From assembly GCA_016711925.1 (NCBI GenBank), contig JADJSA010000017.1:186001-250000 (forward strand): a stretch of DNA of 64,000 bases, read 5' to 3'. How positions within the stretch are numbered: the first letter of the stretch is position 1; each line of letters begins with the position of its first letter. The notes below the pieces were generated by a model. That model saw only the letters and a list, made by a program, of their open reading frames with translations. It had not been told where the DNA came from and ran no database searches. Position numbers and translations under genes: made by a program. Source of the stretch: Candidatus Methylophosphatis haderslevensis (GTDB taxonomy: Bacteria > Pseudomonadota > Gammaproteobacteria > Burkholderiales > Rhodocyclaceae). Shown piece by piece: positions 20,998-32,246 of the stretch.

Positions 20998-21151
20998 GCA
21001 TGACAGGCGGATTCCCCGGAGGCCGCATGAACAGTGGCGTTGCCGGGGCAAGGCGCCAGAAGCGCCTGTAGACGCGCCTTTCCAGCTATCCTGCCTGTAG
21101 AACGCCATCCCATGCGGCCTGCAGCCGCAGCGCTGTCCGCTACCCGCCCGA

Positions 21152-21895
21152 TCAGGCGGTGCGCGCACCCAGATGCAGTTCCTTGAGCACGCTCTCGGGC
21201 AAATGCAGCGACTGGTGGATCGAACTCGGTCGCGTCAGCGCGCGAAGCGTGTTCGAGTGAAACTCGCGCTGGTACAAAATGCCGACAACCAGCGCCGAGG
21301 ACGCCACAAACAGCGCCGGATGGAGGAACCACGCTAACGCCGCCAACGCAAAGTAGAAAGCGCGCAGCCCCAGATTGAAGTCCTCCGATGCGTAACTTGC
21401 GACGCTGGAGATGGTGGCAATGAAATCCTCGTGTTCGGATGGCCGTTCGGTATGCGGCGCGGCGCCGATCAGCACCGCACAGAAGTTGAACTGCCGAATC
21501 GACCAGCTGAACTTGAAGAACGCGTACGCCAGCACGCAGATCAGCAGGATGATCTTGATCTTCCAGACCAGTTCCGAATCGCGATGGGCAAACGGAATGT
21601 CGTCGACGATGTCGATGACGCGTTCCGGGGTGCCGAGCAAGGCGACGAGTCCGCTCAGGATCAGTATCGACGTCGAAGCGAAGAAGGTCGATCCGGTCAC
21701 CAGGCTGTTCAGCGCGCCGATGTCGCCGATGCGGTTTTCGTGGCCGAGCATGTGCCGGAACCACTCGCGGCGATAGACGCGCATTGCCACCACCAGGCTG
21801 GCGGTGTGGCCGGACTTGCGGCGGGCGAACACTACGTATCCCGCCCAGCAGGCGATGAACCAGGCGAGGACGACAACGTCGATTAGCGGAATCAT
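21152..21895 (-). CDS. DUF599-family membrane protein
   Basis: A 247-aa membrane protein with four likely transmembrane segments (MIPLIDVVVLAWFIACWAGY, ILILSGLVALLG, IILLICVLAYAFFKF, FYFALAALAWFLHPALFVAS). The N-terminal pattern RVYRREWFRHMLGHENRIGD matches the DUF599 family of unknown function. The start at 21895 was chosen because the hydrophobic N terminus begins there; upstream codons look non-coding. It lies between two T6SS blocks on the opposite strand to tssJ-kinase. No T6SS link is known for this family, so it may be a bystander. Confidence 0.8.
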   Translation of the reverse strand: MIPLIDVVVLAWFIACWAGYVVFARRKSGHTASLVVAMRVYRREWFRHMLGHENRIGDIGALNSLVTGSTFFASTSILILSGLVALLGTPERVIDIVDDIPFAHRDSELVWKIKIILLICVLAYAFFKFSWSIRQFNFCAVLIGAAPHTERPSEHEDFIATISSVASYASEDFNLGLRAFYFALAALAWFLHPALFVASSALVVGILYQREFHSNTLRALTRPSSIHQSLHLPESVLKELHLGARTA

Positions 21896-22171
21896 TGACA
21901 CGGTATCTCCTGCCCGGCGACCGCAATGGTGTTGCTGCCGACGGGCTCCACGGCGACGCGCGGAATACCCGCGGGTCGTCAACTGGGGGACGAAATCACC
22001 GCCGCCTTGTTGGCGGCCGGGTGAAGGGATTGAGCATGGGCGGACGGCCGACAACGCGGCGCCGTCTTGCCAGGACCCGGAAAGAGTTCAACCAGATCGT
22101 ACAGGAAAACATGTTGCGGCGCAACAACGCAGTCCAGGGCGGCCTTGGCACACGCACGATGGCCTCGAAGC

Positions 22172-22224
22172 CGCATGGATTGGCGCTCTGCGGCATGGCA
22201 TGGCTGCGAGCGCCTATCCACGCG
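22172..22224. repeat. Imperfect palindromic repeat (family A)
   Basis: Two 25-nt arms (22172-22196 and 22200-22224) match at 19 of 25 positions around a 3-nt loop. The left arm starts CGCATGGATTGGCGCTC. The element is intergenic. It shares its core with the palindrome at 9204-9256 and with the TGGATTGG units of the rhs junction repeats. Confidence 0.65.
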
Positions 22225-22292
22225 CCTTTCGGCATTGCCTGCCGGGAGCGCGTTATTTCATGCGGGTTCCCGGCCGGTGGCTGGCCGGATCG

Positions 22293-22892
22293 CTACTCGC
22301 GCAGCGTGGTGATGGTCACCCGGCGGTTTTCCGGCGCGTCGGGGCGCTGGGTGTTGGCCAGTTCGGTCGAGCCCTTGCCGACCGGCTTGAGGCGCCCGCG
22401 GTCGATGCTGTGCTGGCTGGCCAGGTAGTTGACCACGCTTTCGGCACGCGCCTGCGACAACTGCTGGTTCTGCTCCGAGCCACCGCGCGGGTCGGCGTGG
22501 CCTTCGATCGAGAACTTGAATTCGGCGAGCTTGTCGGCCTGCAAGGCCTTGGCGACCACATCGAGCGAGGACTTGGCGCGCGGCGTCAGATCGGCGGAGT
22601 TGGTTTCGAAGGTGATCAGCAGCGACGCGCTGGCTTTTTTCTCGGGCGCGCGGGCGACGCTCTTGATCGCGCCTTCGCCGGGCTTGGCGGTGGGCGCATC
22701 GCGGCGGACGGAGATACTGCGCGTGCGCACTTCGGCCTCGCTTTCGTCGGCCGGCGCCGGGGTCAGCGCCTCGATCAGGTTCTTCTCGTTGATGTCCTTG
22801 CCTTTTAGGATCGGCTCGGCGTGTGCCGCTGCCAGCGCCAGCGTGCCGAACAGGGCGGCCGCGATGTGCAGCGCGATGCGGGAATGTCTCAT
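22293..22892 (-). CDS. Secreted OmpA-family peptidoglycan-binding protein
   Basis: A 199-aa periplasmic or outer-membrane-associated protein. The signal peptide is MRHSRIALHIAAALFGTLAL followed by AAAHA; the start at 22892 was chosen for this. The C-terminal half is an OmpA-like domain (LITFETNSADLTPRAKSSLD, FSIEGHADPRGGSEQNQQLS, PENRRVTI) that binds the diaminopimelate peptide of the wall. It is downstream of the FHA and phosphatase genes on the same strand, which suggests one T6SS accessory operon. It could be the TagL-type wall anchor, although TssL here already has such a domain. Confidence 0.88.
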   Translation of the reverse strand: MRHSRIALHIAAALFGTLALAAAHAEPILKGKDINEKNLIEALTPAPADESEAEVRTRSISVRRDAPTAKPGEGAIKSVARAPEKKASASLLITFETNSADLTPRAKSSLDVVAKALQADKLAEFKFSIEGHADPRGGSEQNQQLSQARAESVVNYLASQHSIDRGRLKPVGKGSTELANTQRPDAPENRRVTITTLRE

Positions 22893-22953
22893 GATCAAAT
22901 CTCCTAGCCTGGCCGGACGGCGAATGCCCCCCGGCTTTAAGGTGGTGACAAGT

Positions 22954-23724
22954 CTAAGCGGAAATGATCCGCGTCGCATCAGCCGGATCGCCTACCCAAA
23001 CGGTCAACGCGGTGTAGTTGTCGTGATCGCGCTTGGCGTGGGCGAGCACTTCGGCCTCGAGCGCGGCAAGCCAGGTTTCTGCCGTCGAACTGCCGGCGAG
23101 CAGGCGCTCCATGGTCGCTTCCTCGACATACTCCCACAGCCCGTCGGTACACAGCAGGAACACATCGCCGTCGCGCAGCGCCATCGGCGATTCGACCACC
23201 GCCGGGTGAATCTCGTCGGGCGTGCCGAGCGCGGCAAGCAGCACGCTGCGCTGCGGATGGTGGCGCAGCATCGCGGCATCGCCGAAGCCGGCATCGACCA
23301 TGCTCTGCATGACGCTGTGATCGCGCGACTGGAACAGCACGCGGCAGCCGCGAAAGCCGTAGATCCGGGTGTCGCCGAGGTTGCCCCACAGCGCCACATC
23401 GCTCGCCTGATCAACCAGCAGCACCGCGGCCGTTGCGCGCATGTTGCGCGCCGACTGCTGCTGCGACTGCTGCTCGCGCAGCACGGCGCCGTTGGCACGC
23501 CTGATCAGCTCGGCAATCCGCGCCGACGAAACCGCCGGCGAATCGGCGAAGTCGCGCAATATGCTGCTGACCACGGTTTTCGAGGCGACGTCGCCGCCGC
23601 CATGGCCGCCGGCTCCGTCGGAAACCACCCAGCAGCAGCCGGTCGCCGAAGTCCAGTAGCCGCAGGCGTCTTCGTTGTGCGAACGGCCACCCTGCTTCGA
23701 CAGAACCGCGATATCGAGATTCAC
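22954..23724 (-). CDS. pppA: PP2C-type protein phosphatase (PppA role)
   Basis: A 256-aa metal-dependent Ser/Thr phosphatase. Metal-binding motifs are visible: RSHNEDACGY, VVSDGAGGHGGGDVAS, GNLGDTRIYGF and LLCTDGLWEYV, ending with DHDNYTALTVWV. In T6SS loci this enzyme reverses PpkA phosphorylation of the FHA protein, switching secretion off. Kinase, phosphatase and FHA protein are all within 8 kb here, so the threonine-phosphorylation circuit appears complete. The gene lies 26 bp after the FHA gene and is probably co-transcribed with it. Confidence 0.92.
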   Translation of the reverse strand: MNLDIAVLSKQGGRSHNEDACGYWTSATGCCWVVSDGAGGHGGGDVASKTVVSSILRDFADSPAVSSARIAELIRRANGAVLREQQSQQQSARNMRATAAVLLVDQASDVALWGNLGDTRIYGFRGCRVLFQSRDHSVMQSMVDAGFGDAAMLRHHPQRSVLLAALGTPDEIHPAVVESPMALRDGDVFLLCTDGLWEYVEEATMERLLAGSSTAETWLAALEAEVLAHAKRDHDNYTALTVWVGDPADATRIISA

Positions 23725-23750
23725 GCGCTACCCCGTGTGGCCGCAGTGCT

Positions 23751-26033
23751 TCACGGCTTGCCCTGGCCGAGCCGCTCGACCTGCTCCTGATAGGCGCGCA
23801 GGAACTCGCGCCCGAACAGGGTATGGAAATCGTCTTCCGCCTCGACTGCGATGTCGCGATACAGCGCGATGTAAAGATCCCACAGCTTGGCGCGCCGATT
23901 CATCGGCAGCACGCTGTCGAGCATCGACTTCTGCGCCATGCGCTGCTCCAGCACCGCCGGATCGAAGCGCTTGAGCACGCCCGCCAGGGCCGCCCGCAGA
24001 CCGGCCATGAAGCCGAACTGGTGCGAGCGCAGATCGTCGTAGGCATCGCGCATCGCCGCGACCGGCGTCAGGAAACCCGGCCCCTGCGGCACCAGCAAGT
24101 GGGTCAGCGCGGCGATCACGTCGGGCGAAAACTTCAGCGGATTGTTGTCGGTGCTGACGATCATCGTGACATCGGCCCGCACTTCGCGCTTGGTGGTCGC
24201 TCGGGCGAGCAGCAGATCGAGCGTGCCCTGCGTGGCTTCGCGCAGCAGGCGACCGACGCGCTCCATCACCTCCGGCGTCATGCCCTCGGGCAGGGGCAGA
24301 TTCGGCGCACCCAGCCCGGCGAGGAAGGCCCGCGTCAAGGCATCGATGGCTGGCGCAGGCGCGGCGCGCTCGGCCACGGCGACCGGCCTGGCGGGCGGCG
24401 GCGGCGCGCTGGCCGGCGCTTGCGGCCGCGGCGGAGCCGGCGCCACGGCAGGCTCGGCAAAGGCGCGCGCGATCATCGGCTCCGGCGATTGGATGTTTCC
24501 GATGCCGGCAAACAGCGCATCGCCCGACAGCGTAGGCAAGGAACCGGAGTCGGCCTGGGCGGGCGCAGCCCGGGCCGGCTGCACCGGCGGCGGTGGTGGC
24601 TCTGGCCGCGCCGGCGGCGCGCCCAAGCCCGCCAGCAGGTCGTCTCCGGGCATGGCCGGCGCGACGCCGAGGCCGAGCACGTCGCTCCCCGGCGCCGCCG
24701 CGCCGGGCGGGCGGGCGCTGTCGAACATGGACAACAGCGGATCGTCGGCCGGCTTTGCTGCCGGCGCGGGCGGCAGCGCGGCGCCGAGTCCGCCCGGACC
24801 GGGCGGCCCGTCCTGCCAGGACAGGAACACTTCTTTTTCAGCCGCCTGGGCGGCGCGCGCCGGGGCCGGCGCGGCAAATGCGCCCGGCGCCGGCGCTGCG
24901 AACGGCTCGACCCGCGGCGGTACGAACGTGCCGTACAGTTCGGGCACCTGGTCGGGCATGGTCTGATAGCCGGGTGGCAGCGCCTGCTCGCCGGAAAACG
25001 CCGCCAGCGGATCGAGCGGCGCGTCGAAGCCGCGATCGGGCAGCGGCTCGCCCAAGGAACTGCCGAGGAACGGATCGCGCGTATCGGGCTGGCTCGACGG
25101 CGGCAACTGGTACATCGTGTCGATGCTCGATCCGCCGGCCGGCTTCTGGCCCAGCGCGGATTCCATGTCGTCGAACGGATTCGCTTCCTTGTCTTCGGGC
25201 AGCGGTTTCATCGGATCGGCGAACGGGTCGAAATCGTCCGGAATCATGCCCGGCCGGATGCTCGGCATGGCCTGGCTGCTGGCGGCCGGCTGAGACAACA
25301 GGTCCACCAGCGATTCGGATGGCGGCGGCGTGTACGGTGTCGGTGTCCAGCCGCCCAACGGATCGTCGGCCGGGCGGGCGAGCGCTTCGGGGGTCGGCAA
25401 TGGCGACGCGGCGGTGACTCCGTTGAGAATGTCGGCCAGCGAATCGCGGCCGGCGGCCGGCGCGGGCGCCGCGCCGAACATGCCGAGCGGGTCGTCGACC
25501 GGACCGGAGGCGCGCGGCGGGGCCGCTGGCGGCGGCGCGGGCTGCACCAGCGGCGCGGCCGGCGCCCGTAGCGGCGGCATGCTTTGCGGCTGCGCGATCG
25601 GCGCGTGCGGCACGGCGGCCAGCGGCGCGGGCGCGGCGATCGGCGCAGGGGCGGGGCGCGGCGGCGGACTGAAGGCCTCGGGCGCCATCGTGACATCCTG
25701 CGCCGGATGGGCCGCAGCCGGTGTCGGGGCGATCGCTTCCATCAGGTAACCGCCGATCTCGACACGCGCGCCGGAGGCGATCGGCATCGAACTGCCGTTG
25801 CCGATGACATGACCGTTGACGTTGATCGGATTGGCGCCCTGGTTGATGATTTCGTACTGACCATTGCGGCACACGACCCGCGCCTGCAGGCGCGAGATGT
25901 GTCGCTGCGGGTCGGGCAGCGCAAGCTGGTTGGTTTCGGCGCGACCGATCGTCCCGCCGAGATCGTCGAAGTCGTGCGAGATCGCTTGAGGCAGCGGCTG
26001 CCCCTGAAAGGAAACTACCCGGATTCTCATCAT
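23751..26033 (-). CDS. tagH: T6SS-associated FHA-domain protein (TagH/Fha)
   Basis: A 760-aa cytoplasmic phosphothreonine-binding scaffold. Residues ~5-100 form the FHA domain, with GGTIGRAETNQLALPD, HISRLQARV and INQGANPINVNG. A very long Pro/Ala-rich linker (~residues 110-560) follows, then a folded C-terminal domain (LTRAFLAGLGAPNLPLPEGM ... FHTLFGREFLRAYQEQVERL) like the conserved C-terminal region of T6SS FHA proteins. It is the first gene of the reverse block Fha-PP2C-OmpA. The linker is unusually long and compositionally biased, typical of a flexible tether. Confidence 0.92.
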   Translation of the reverse strand: MMRIRVVSFQGQPLPQAISHDFDDLGGTIGRAETNQLALPDPQRHISRLQARVVCRNGQYEIINQGANPINVNGHVIGNGSSMPIASGARVEIGGYLMEAIAPTPAAAHPAQDVTMAPEAFSPPPRPAPAPIAAPAPLAAVPHAPIAQPQSMPPLRAPAAPLVQPAPPPAAPPRASGPVDDPLGMFGAAPAPAAGRDSLADILNGVTAASPLPTPEALARPADDPLGGWTPTPYTPPPSESLVDLLSQPAASSQAMPSIRPGMIPDDFDPFADPMKPLPEDKEANPFDDMESALGQKPAGGSSIDTMYQLPPSSQPDTRDPFLGSSLGEPLPDRGFDAPLDPLAAFSGEQALPPGYQTMPDQVPELYGTFVPPRVEPFAAPAPGAFAAPAPARAAQAAEKEVFLSWQDGPPGPGGLGAALPPAPAAKPADDPLLSMFDSARPPGAAAPGSDVLGLGVAPAMPGDDLLAGLGAPPARPEPPPPPVQPARAAPAQADSGSLPTLSGDALFAGIGNIQSPEPMIARAFAEPAVAPAPPRPQAPASAPPPPARPVAVAERAAPAPAIDALTRAFLAGLGAPNLPLPEGMTPEVMERVGRLLREATQGTLDLLLARATTKREVRADVTMIVSTDNNPLKFSPDVIAALTHLLVPQGPGFLTPVAAMRDAYDDLRSHQFGFMAGLRAALAGVLKRFDPAVLEQRMAQKSMLDSVLPMNRRAKLWDLYIALYRDIAVEAEDDFHTLFGREFLRAYQEQVERLGQGKP

Positions 26034-26176
26034 CGCGGCTTTCTCCGGCGAGGATCAATCGTACGTGGTGGCGATGCGTGCAAGATTATGTCACGCTGAC
26101 CGCTGCCGTGCGGCGGCCGTGGCATCGGTCAAATGGAATAGGCCGAAGATGGTGCATACTGCCGCCTGGCCGGGCA

Positions 26177-26208
26177 TTGCTGCGCCGCAAGGCCAGCGGA
26201 TCTATAAT
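26177..26208 (+). promoter_or_regulatory. Candidate promoter for the LysM lipoprotein gene
   Basis: TATAAT at 26203-26208 is a perfect -10 box. The best -35 candidate, TTGCTG at 26177-26182, has a long 20-bp spacing. It lies in the divergent region between tagH and the lipoprotein, ~100 bp before the start codon. Confidence 0.45.
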
Positions 26209-26305
26209 CCCGCGTCATCGCGGCGAGAGCCGCATCCACGATGACCCGGCAATTCGATCAATCGGAAGCCGCCGTCGGCGGCGTACCAGCAGCTAGAGGA
26301 TTTTG

Positions 26306-27262
26306 ATGCATCGTCATATTCTGACAATTGCAGCCGTTCTGGCATTGGCGGGCTGCACCAACACGGCAGCGCCGCCAGCGCCCCCGCCGGAAGCCCAGAC
26401 AACGCCGGCCGCGCCCACCGAACCGGTTCCGCGTCCGCCGGCAACGCCGGCCGAGCAGCAGCAGGCACAGAAAGTCGCGCTGCGGGTTGCCGATCTCCTC
26501 GAAGCCGGCAACGAAACCGAAGCCCGCAGCGAAATCGACCGCGCGCTGACGCTCGACCCCAACAACAAGCTGGCGCAGAACTTCCTCCGGCAACTCACCG
26601 TCGATCCGGCAACCGCTCTCGGCACCGAGTCCTTCGCCTACACGGTGCGGCCGGGCGAGACGCTGTCGAAAATCGCCGGACGTTTCATGGGCGACATTTA
26701 CGCCTTTTACCTGCTCGCCCGCTACAACGACGTCAAGGTGCCGCGGCTGGTTTCCTCGGGCCAGACCATCCGCGTGCCGGGCAAGGCACCGCCGCAGGAT
26801 CCACCGCCGGTAAAGCAACCGCGCAGCGAACCGCCGAAGCACAAATCGCCGAAGGCGTCGGAAAAGGAGCGCGTCGTGGTCGAGCGCGACGAGGTGGAAC
26901 CCGCACCGCCGCCACCCCCGGTTCAGCCGCCACCTGACGTGGTGTCGCCGGCCGAAAAGGCCTACCGCGAGGGACTCGCGGCGCAGCGATCGGGTAACCG
27001 CGAGCGCGCCTACCAGCAGTTCCGTCAGGCGGCACAACTCGACCCCGGGCACGCCGATGCGCGCGCCAAGGCCGACCAGTTGCGCCGCGAGATCGCCTTG
27101 CAACACGAGCGCAATGCGCGTTCCGCCTTCGCCAGGCAGGACCTGGATGGGGCGATCCGCAACTGGGATCGGGTACTCGAACTCGAACCCGGCAACGACA
27201 ACGCCCGCCTCGAAAAGCAGAAGGCCCAGTCGCTGAAGCAGAAAATCGACAAGGTCAACTGA
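26306..27262 (+). CDS. LysM and TPR lipoprotein
   Basis: A 318-aa lipoprotein: MHRHILTIAAVLALAGC ends in an ideal lipobox. A Pro/Ala-rich stretch follows, then a TPR-like helix pair. A LysM module comes next (YTVRPGETLSKIAGRFMGDI ... VSSGQTIRVPGK), which binds N-acetylglucosamine-containing glycan, and then two more TPR-like repeats (YRQFRQAAQL..., AIRNWDRVLELEPGNDNARL). ATG 26306 is preceded by TAGAGGA. It ends 5 bp from the convergent TPR lipoprotein gene. Similar domain content in the convergent genes points to one envelope-associated function; what it does is unknown. Confidence 0.85.
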   Translation: MHRHILTIAAVLALAGCTNTAAPPAPPPEAQTTPAAPTEPVPRPPATPAEQQQAQKVALRVADLLEAGNETEARSEIDRALTLDPNNKLAQNFLRQLTVDPATALGTESFAYTVRPGETLSKIAGRFMGDIYAFYLLARYNDVKVPRLVSSGQTIRVPGKAPPQDPPPVKQPRSEPPKHKSPKASEKERVVVERDEVEPAPPPPPVQPPPDVVSPAEKAYREGLAAQRSGNRERAYQQFRQAAQLDPGHADARAKADQLRREIALQHERNARSAFARQDLDGAIRNWDRVLELEPGNDNARLEKQKAQSLKQKIDKVN

Positions 27263-27267
27263 GCGGG

Positions 27268-28110
27268 CTAGCGCCGCACGGCCGGCGTGGTCCTGGCCGG
27301 GGCAGGAGCGAGTTGCTGCAGCCGCCTGGCCGCCTGATCGTGGGATGGATCGAGTTTCACCGCGCGCTGCAGCAGCAGTTGCGCGGCCTTCGGCTCGCTG
27401 GCGAGCTTGCGCTCCGCCAACTGGAAGCAGGCTTCCGCCAGCGCCTTGCGCCCCGCCTCGTCCTGCGGAAAAGCTTTCACGTAGCGCTCCAGCAACCGGA
27501 TTGCTTCGGCATACTCCGACTGGTGCATCAGCAGCGAGGCGTGCTCCAGGTCGTTGCGGTCCGCCGTTTGCGTGGTCGCGCGCGACTGCTCGGACTCGTA
27601 CATCGCGCCTCGAGTGAGCGTCAGGCGCGAAGGCTTGCCGAGAAAGTTGCGCCGGTTACGTTCGCGTTCGATCGCCCGCAGCGCGTCGGCGGCCTGGGTA
27701 TTGATCGGGTCGTCGGCAAGCACTTGCAGATAGAGCTGTGCGGCCTGCTCGCTTTCGCCGCGCCGCTTCGCCTGATCGGCGGACTGCATGCGCTGCGCCA
27801 CCCGGGATTCGATGCGTGCGCGCACCCGCCGCAATTTTTCGACATAGTCGTCGACATCCGGGCGCAGCAGGGTCAGCAATTCCCAGGCAACCGCGGCCTC
27901 GCCGTAGGCGCCCTGACGCGTGAGTTCGCGCGCCCTTTCGCGCTGCTGCTGCTCGAACGCGGGATTCGGCGAACCTTGCGGCAAGGCCTGCGACGAATCG
28001 TCCGGCTTGTCGGTCGCCACCGGCGCCTGCACGCAGGCCGCCAGCGCGATACTGCAGGCGATCGCCGCGGCCCGGCCCGTCCGCTCCTGAAGCACCCGCA
28101 ACAAGCTCAT
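27268..28110 (-). CDS. TPR-type lipoprotein
   Basis: A ~280-aa lipoprotein that in the raw sequence is fused in frame to the deacetylase upstream. I start it at ATG 28110 because MSLLRVLQERTGRAAAIACS followed by IALAACVQAP is a classic lipoprotein signal peptide. With one base removed upstream, the deacetylase stop overlaps this ATG (ATGA). The body is helical TPR-like (AAVAWELLTLLRPDVDDY, AAQLYLQVLADDPINTQAAD, AIRLLERYVKAFPQDEAGRK, AAQLLLQRAVKLDPSHDQAA). It resembles the LysM/TPR lipoprotein that converges on it. Likely outer-membrane scaffold; partner unknown. Confidence 0.8.
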   Translation of the reverse strand: MSLLRVLQERTGRAAAIACSIALAACVQAPVATDKPDDSSQALPQGSPNPAFEQQQRERARELTRQGAYGEAAVAWELLTLLRPDVDDYVEKLRRVRARIESRVAQRMQSADQAKRRGESEQAAQLYLQVLADDPINTQAADALRAIERERNRRNFLGKPSRLTLTRGAMYESEQSRATTQTADRNDLEHASLLMHQSEYAEAIRLLERYVKAFPQDEAGRKALAEACFQLAERKLASEPKAAQLLLQRAVKLDPSHDQAARRLQQLAPAPARTTPAVRR

Positions 28111-29160
28111 CGGGATTCGATCTCCCGATACACCTGCAGCTTTGGACTTGAACGCTTCCAGATCGTGGTCGCCGTAAATCATGGTCCGGCGCAGCATGAA
28201 CGGTTGCGCAAAAAACGGATTGCCGCCCGGATTGACTGTCGCGGCAAGCTGGTAGCCGTTGCGCGCCAGGGCGTCGAGCGCCAGTTCGTTAACGTCGCCA
28301 TAGGGATAGGCGTATTCGGTCACTGGATTCAGCAGTTTCTGGCGGATCACGTCGCGCGGTACGCGCACTTCGGTTTCGATGCGCTCGCGATAGCGTTCGT
28401 CGCTTTCGCCGGCAAGGCGCTGGATCAGGTTGGAGTGGGTTTTTGAATGCCCCTGGATATCCACCAAGCCCGATCCGGCCATCTCCTGCATTTGCGCCCA
28501 GGTAAGCGAGTCGCCGGCGCCGACGAAATCGGTGTACAGGAACACGGTGGCGGGGAAGTCGTATTTTTTCAGCAGGGGATAGGCCTGCTTGTAAAACGAA
28601 CTGTAGCCGTCGTCGAACGTGATGACCACTGCGCGGCGCGGCAGAGCGCGCTTGCCTTCGAGGAATTGCCGCAGATCCTTAAGCCGGACGACGCGGTAGT
28701 CGTTGCGCGCAAGCCAGTCGAGTTGTGCGGCAAAGCTGGCCGCGGACACGATCATCTTGCCGCTGCCGGCACCAATGCGGTGATAACAGAGTATCGGCAC
28801 GGTCTGATAGCGGTCGTGAACGACGCCGCCCGGATTGACCGGCTGCAGTGGAACCGCAACCACACGGCCGGGCTGCGCGGAGCGCACTGCATTGAAATCG
28901 GCGATCTCCCACCAGCGCTCGGCGCTGCCGAGATAGCGTGCGGCAATCGACTGCAGGGTGTCGCCGGGCGCGGGATCGTAAAGCACGAACCGCGCGTTGC
29001 GGGCAAGTTCCTGACCGTTGGCGGCCGCCGGCGAGGTTGGGCGCTCAGTCGGCAGCGGCTGCGGCAACGTGCCGCAGCCGCCCGCCAGGCCGAGCACCGC
29101 GGCTGCCACGAGGGCAATCCCCGTGTGGCGCAGCGCCCTGCCTACCGACCGAATCGACAT
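28107..29160 (-). pseudogene. LysM polysaccharide deacetylase lipoprotein, frameshift at its 3' end
   Basis: A secreted carbohydrate esterase 4-type enzyme that would deacetylate peptidoglycan or another N-acetylated glycan. ATG 29160 begins a signal peptide with a lipobox (VLGLAGGCGTL). A LysM-like module (YDPAPGDTLQSIAARYLGSA) precedes the catalytic NodB domain: ITFDDGYSSFYKQ (metal-binding DD) and IQGHSKTHSNL (HxxxH). Near 28141 an extra A in TCCAAAGC on the coding strand shifts the frame. Without it the protein ends LQVYREIESR at TGA 28107-28109, overlapping the next start. As read, it runs into the TPR lipoprotein. It is 10 bp from the upstream kinase gene, so they share an operon. Confidence 0.85.
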
Positions 29161-29170
29161 CGGCTCCCCC

Positions 29171-30925
<1,755 letters not shown>

Positions 30926-31046
30926 TGATCTGCTGGGAGGGGCTGCGGCTTGCGTTGCGGGTCGGTCGTGAATTGGGCGAGCGCAGTTTACCTTGTTTCA
31001 TCCGATCGTCCCACTTTCGCCCGCATGCTGCCCGGCGCTTCGGGAA

Positions 31047-32246
31047 TCAGGGCGCGGCGGCCCCGGCCGATGGGTGGCGCGCCATCTTGCGAAACAGCAG
31101 CAGCGAAATCCCTGTCTGCAACACCATCAGGCCGGCGACCAGAACCAGCGTGCGCGGATCGAACAGCCAGGCGCGCAGCGAGCTCGACCGCGCGACCAGC
31201 GGCTGATCGTTGATCGAAACCTCACCGGTCAACGCTATCCGGCCGGCATTGTCGACAGTCAGCAGTTCCCGCATGTTGTCGTTGCTGACGATGCGCAGAC
31301 CTGCCTCGCCGATGCGAATCGTCTGCCAGTTGCCCGGATCGGCCGCCTTCGGCCAGCGGATTCCGCCGTATATCTCGCCGGACTTTCCCTCATTGACGAT
31401 GATGCCCGTGCCCATGCCCTTGGAATTGATCACCACCGCACCGTTGTGGAAGACCGGCTTTCTGAAATCGAGCCCGATGTCGGCCGCTTCGAAATCGGCA
31501 ACGATGAAGCGCCCATATTCAGGCTGAATGCTGTTTTGCGCGTAAAGGATGGATTCGAACTGCCCGGCCCGAAACTCCTGCGGACGATCGAAGTCCTTGG
31601 CGATGACTGACAGCGCATGGCCGTTGGGATTGCCGAACCCGACGATCTGGATGCCATGCTTTGCCTTGTTCGGATAAACACCAGGCTTGCCGGCATTGAT
31701 CACATCGACTTCAAGGCCGGTAATCTGGGCGTCGAACTCGGGGCCGCATTCCCTGCCGATCGACTTGGGAAGGTACTGACCAATCAGGTCGAGTTCGTGG
31801 CATCCCGATCGCGCCGAGAAAAATCCGCCCCAGGCATTCGCACCATTGACAACCGCAATGCCGTCACCCCAGAACGGGATGCCGTTGGCACCGCGGGTCG
31901 CGTTGATTACCTGGGAAAACACGTTCTGGTGATGGTTGTGTGCGCCATGGTAGTTCTCGGGAGACTGTTTCGAAATATCGAACCGCTGCACCGGCTTGCC
32001 GTCCCACGAATGCCATTTGTCGGTCGGCAGCAAGGTGTCCGAAATGATCAGATTGCCCCGCAGCGGCGTGGTAAGTCCCTCGTACTGATGGAACTTCCCC
32101 CCGTGCAGAGGCGAAAGTCCGCGCGACAGCAACACCTCGCCGCCGGACATGACTGAAATTTGGCGGTCACGCGGCAGCGGCGCGGCGTGCGACGTGGCAA
32201 GCAGCGCGGCCAACGCGAACCCGACCAGAAGACTGTGACGACGCAT
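31047..32246 (-). CDS. Secreted or membrane-anchored protein of unknown function
   Basis: A 399-aa protein I do not recognise. The start at 32246 was chosen because AGAGGAAG lies ~8 nt upstream and a signal peptide follows (MRRHSLLVGFALAALLATSH). An alternative ATG lies at 32264. The long middle region is rich in Gly, Asn and aromatic residues (NYHGAHNHHQNVFSQVINAT, SVIAKDFDRPQEF). It resembles extracellular or phage-tail-type beta proteins in style only. A C-terminal membrane segment (TLVLVAGLMVLQTGISLLLF) followed by basic residues would anchor it with the bulk outside the cytoplasm. It is upstream of the sensor kinase on the same strand, so it may be its substrate or ligand partner. Confidence 0.75.
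   Translation of the reverse strand: MRRHSLLVGFALAALLATSHAAPLPRDRQISVMSGGEVLLSRGLSPLHGGKFHQYEGLTTPLRGNLIISDTLLPTDKWHSWDGKPVQRFDISKQSPENYHGAHNHHQNVFSQVINATRGANGIPFWGDGIAVVNGANAWGGFFSARSGCHELDLIGQYLPKSIGRECGPEFDAQITGLEVDVINAGKPGVYPNKAKHGIQIVGFGNPNGHALSVIAKDFDRPQEFRAGQFESILYAQNSIQPEYGRFIVADFEAADIGLDFRKPVFHNGAVVINSKGMGTGIIVNEGKSGEIYGGIRWPKAADPGNWQTIRIGEAGLRIVSNDNMRELLTVDNAGRIALTGEVSINDQPLVARSSSLRAWLFDPRTLVLVAGLMVLQTGISLLLFRKMARHPSAGAAAP

Noticed and set aside
27268..29160. A novel fused deacetylase-TPR lipoprotein
   Set aside because: An internal lipoprotein signal peptide and a one-base correction that restores overlapping stop and start codons show two genes.
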